A stretch of 13,382 bases of DNA from JAWCQZ01 sp038869515 [NCBI: Halobacteria archaeon] (lineage in GTDB: Archaea; Halobacteriota; Syntropharchaeia; JACQPP01), in NCBI GenBank assembly GCA_038869515.1, contig JAWCQZ010000014.1, positions 1 to 13,382 of the forward strand. Reading direction: 5' to 3'. This document shows, in pieces, positions 12,714 through 13,382 of the stretch. Position numbers and translations under genes: made by a program. A model generated the notes under the pieces. That model was not told the DNA's origin and did no database searches. It worked only from the letters and a program-made list of their open reading frames with translations. Within the stretch, counting starts at the first letter, position 1. The number at the start of each line of letters is the position of its first letter.

Positions 12714-12745
12714 TCGATAATCGATTTGAAAGCCGTCTCGGACGG
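12714..12745. promoter_or_regulatory. Two short palindromes in the divergent intergenic region
   Basis: TCGAT-A-ATCGA (12714-12724) and CCGTC-TCG-GACGG (12733-12745) are both exact inverted repeats. They lie between the divergent promoters of the RecA/V4R operon and the secreted-protein gene, 17-50 bases upstream of the latter's TATA box. Operator function is speculative. Confidence 0.3.
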
Positions 12746-12761
12746 AGCCCCGCAGCGGCAG

Positions 12762-12768
12762 TTTTAAA
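12762..12768 (+). promoter_or_regulatory. TATA box of the secreted-protein gene
   Basis: TTTTAAA is centred 27 nt before ATG 12792, with no ribosome binding site in between, so the message is probably leaderless. Confidence 0.6.
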
Positions 12769-12791
12769 CATTTTAGCCGAGTTCCAAGTGG

Positions 12792-13259
12792 ATGTTGGGG
12801 CGGCTGGGGCTCGCGGGGCTACTCTTTCTCGCCGTCGTCGCTCCGGCCCTCTCCCAGACCCCGCCCGAGGCCAACGTCGTCCCCTGCTCCATTGAGGGTT
12901 ACACACTCTGCGCCGACGTGGGAGCCTACACCGCCCTCTTCAAGCCCGACCCGACCTCGCCGGAGCCCGTCCGCTTCCAGAACTCCGTGAACCTGACCCT
13001 CCAACCCCTCCGCCTCGTCTACCGCTTCGAAGACCACGAAGACCTCCTCTCCCCGGTCCGCCCCACATCCGCCACATCCAGCGGCAACGAGGTGACCTAC
13101 CCGGGCGCCTTCGACAACGACAGCCTCTCCTTCGCCGTCCTCGGGAGAGTGCTGGAGCAGCGGTTGGTCCTCCACTCCCCGCCCCGGGCCCCCGACCCCG
13201 GCCTCTTCGCCTCGGTGACGAATGCCACCCACCTCTTCCCCGAGATGCACAAGCAGTAA
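12792..13259 (+). CDS. Small secreted protein of unknown function
   Basis: A 155-residue protein with a clear signal peptide: MLGRLGLAGLLFLAVVAPALS, positively charged start, hydrophobic core, likely cleavage after ALS near residue 21. There is no lipobox or C-terminal membrane anchor, so the mature protein should be released. Two cysteines (VPCSIEGYTLC, residues 32 and 40) could form a disulfide. Several NxT/S sequons (NLT, NDS, NAT) are compatible with glycosylation outside the cell. Alternating hydrophobic stretches (VNLTLQPLRLVYRF, SLSFAVLGRVLEQRLVLH) suggest a beta-rich fold. I do not recognise the family. It is transcribed divergently from the RecA/V4R operon; the shared 198-nt spacer is the only hint of a link. 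The ATG is supported by TATA spacing. Confidence 0.75.
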   Translation: MLGRLGLAGLLFLAVVAPALSQTPPEANVVPCSIEGYTLCADVGAYTALFKPDPTSPEPVRFQNSVNLTLQPLRLVYRFEDHEDLLSPVRPTSATSSGNEVTYPGAFDNDSLSFAVLGRVLEQRLVLHSPPRAPDPGLFASVTNATHLFPEMHKQ

Positions 13260-13328
13260 ATGTTTAGCCATCCCGTCCCCTCCGCCACCAGAAAGCGCAT
13301 AGGGAGCCTCCGCCCATAGCGATTCCAC

Positions 13329-13382
13329 GTGAACGAGTCGGACCTTTTGGCCCGCATCGAGCGGCTGGAACGGAGGGTCGCC
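13329..13382 (+). CDS. Start of a gene running off the window (coiled-coil N-terminus)
   Basis: A GTG at 13329 opens a frame to the window end reading NESDLLARIERLERRVA after the start. The heptad-like spacing of Leu/Ile suggests an N-terminal coiled coil, as found in many regulators and membrane proteins. A weak A/T element (GCATAG at 13297-13302, preceded by AGAAA) is about 29 nt upstream. Only 18 codons are visible, so the product cannot be identified. Confidence 0.5.
   Translation, partial: MNESDLLARIERLERRVA

Noticed and set aside
10486-12906. Open frame of about 800 codons on the minus strand
   Set aside because: It crosses three well-supported genes in another frame, and its composition (Gly/Arg/Pro/His) is typical of GC-rich shadow frames.

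Overview
The window looks like a GC-rich archaeal chromosome segment, most plausibly Thermoplasmatota-like, although that lineage call is inference. Six genes have an A/T-only TATA-like box centred about 26-30 nt before the start codon, and most of these starts have no ribosome binding site. That is the pattern of archaeal leaderless transcription. Internal genes of operons instead overlap, abut, or use GAGG-type sites. The gene content agrees: an archaeal-style type I glutamine synthetase, a KaiC/RadA-like protein with a V4R domain, and CbtA/CbtB.

Left half (1-6973): a corrinoid/cobalt acquisition locus arranged around a divergent control region at about 1970-2071. On the minus strand, cbtB-cbtA (predicted cobalt transporter) is followed by cobO/btuR (ATP:corrinoid adenosyltransferase) and a 31-codon remnant of a four-helix-bundle gene. 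On the plus strand lies a winged-HTH regulator whose C-terminal half resembles the transcobalamin-like (DUF4430-type) beta-grasp domain. It is followed by a promoter and a tightly packed operon: a ChuX/HemS-like small protein, a lipoprotein substrate-binding protein with an N-terminal PEGA domain (BtuF-like), a permease (BtuC-like), and an ATPase with a C-terminal Rossmann-like extension (BtuD-like). A perfect 6-4-6 palindrome lies midway between the two divergent TATA boxes and is the obvious operator candidate. My reading is that the regulator senses cobalamin directly and controls cobalt import, B12 import and adenosylation together.

Middle (7034-8650): glnA with its own leaderless promoter, then a convergent intergenic spacer filled by two GC-rich palindromes. 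One of these belongs to the same dispersed repeat family as a palindrome at 58-111.

Right half (8651-13382): a minus-strand group. It begins with a RecA/KaiC-like protein that has lost its Walker A lysine and carries an inserted six-cysteine V4R domain. A CAAX-type (CPBP) membrane protease follows, then an eight-helix membrane protein resembling a sensor input domain with no output domain. After a 123-bp inverted repeat comes a PlsC-like acyltransferase with its own promoter. Divergent from the RecA/V4R gene is a small secreted protein of unknown function, followed by the first codons of another gene running off the window. No rRNA, tRNA, CRISPR array or insertion sequence was seen, and no gene-free gap exceeds about 200 bp.
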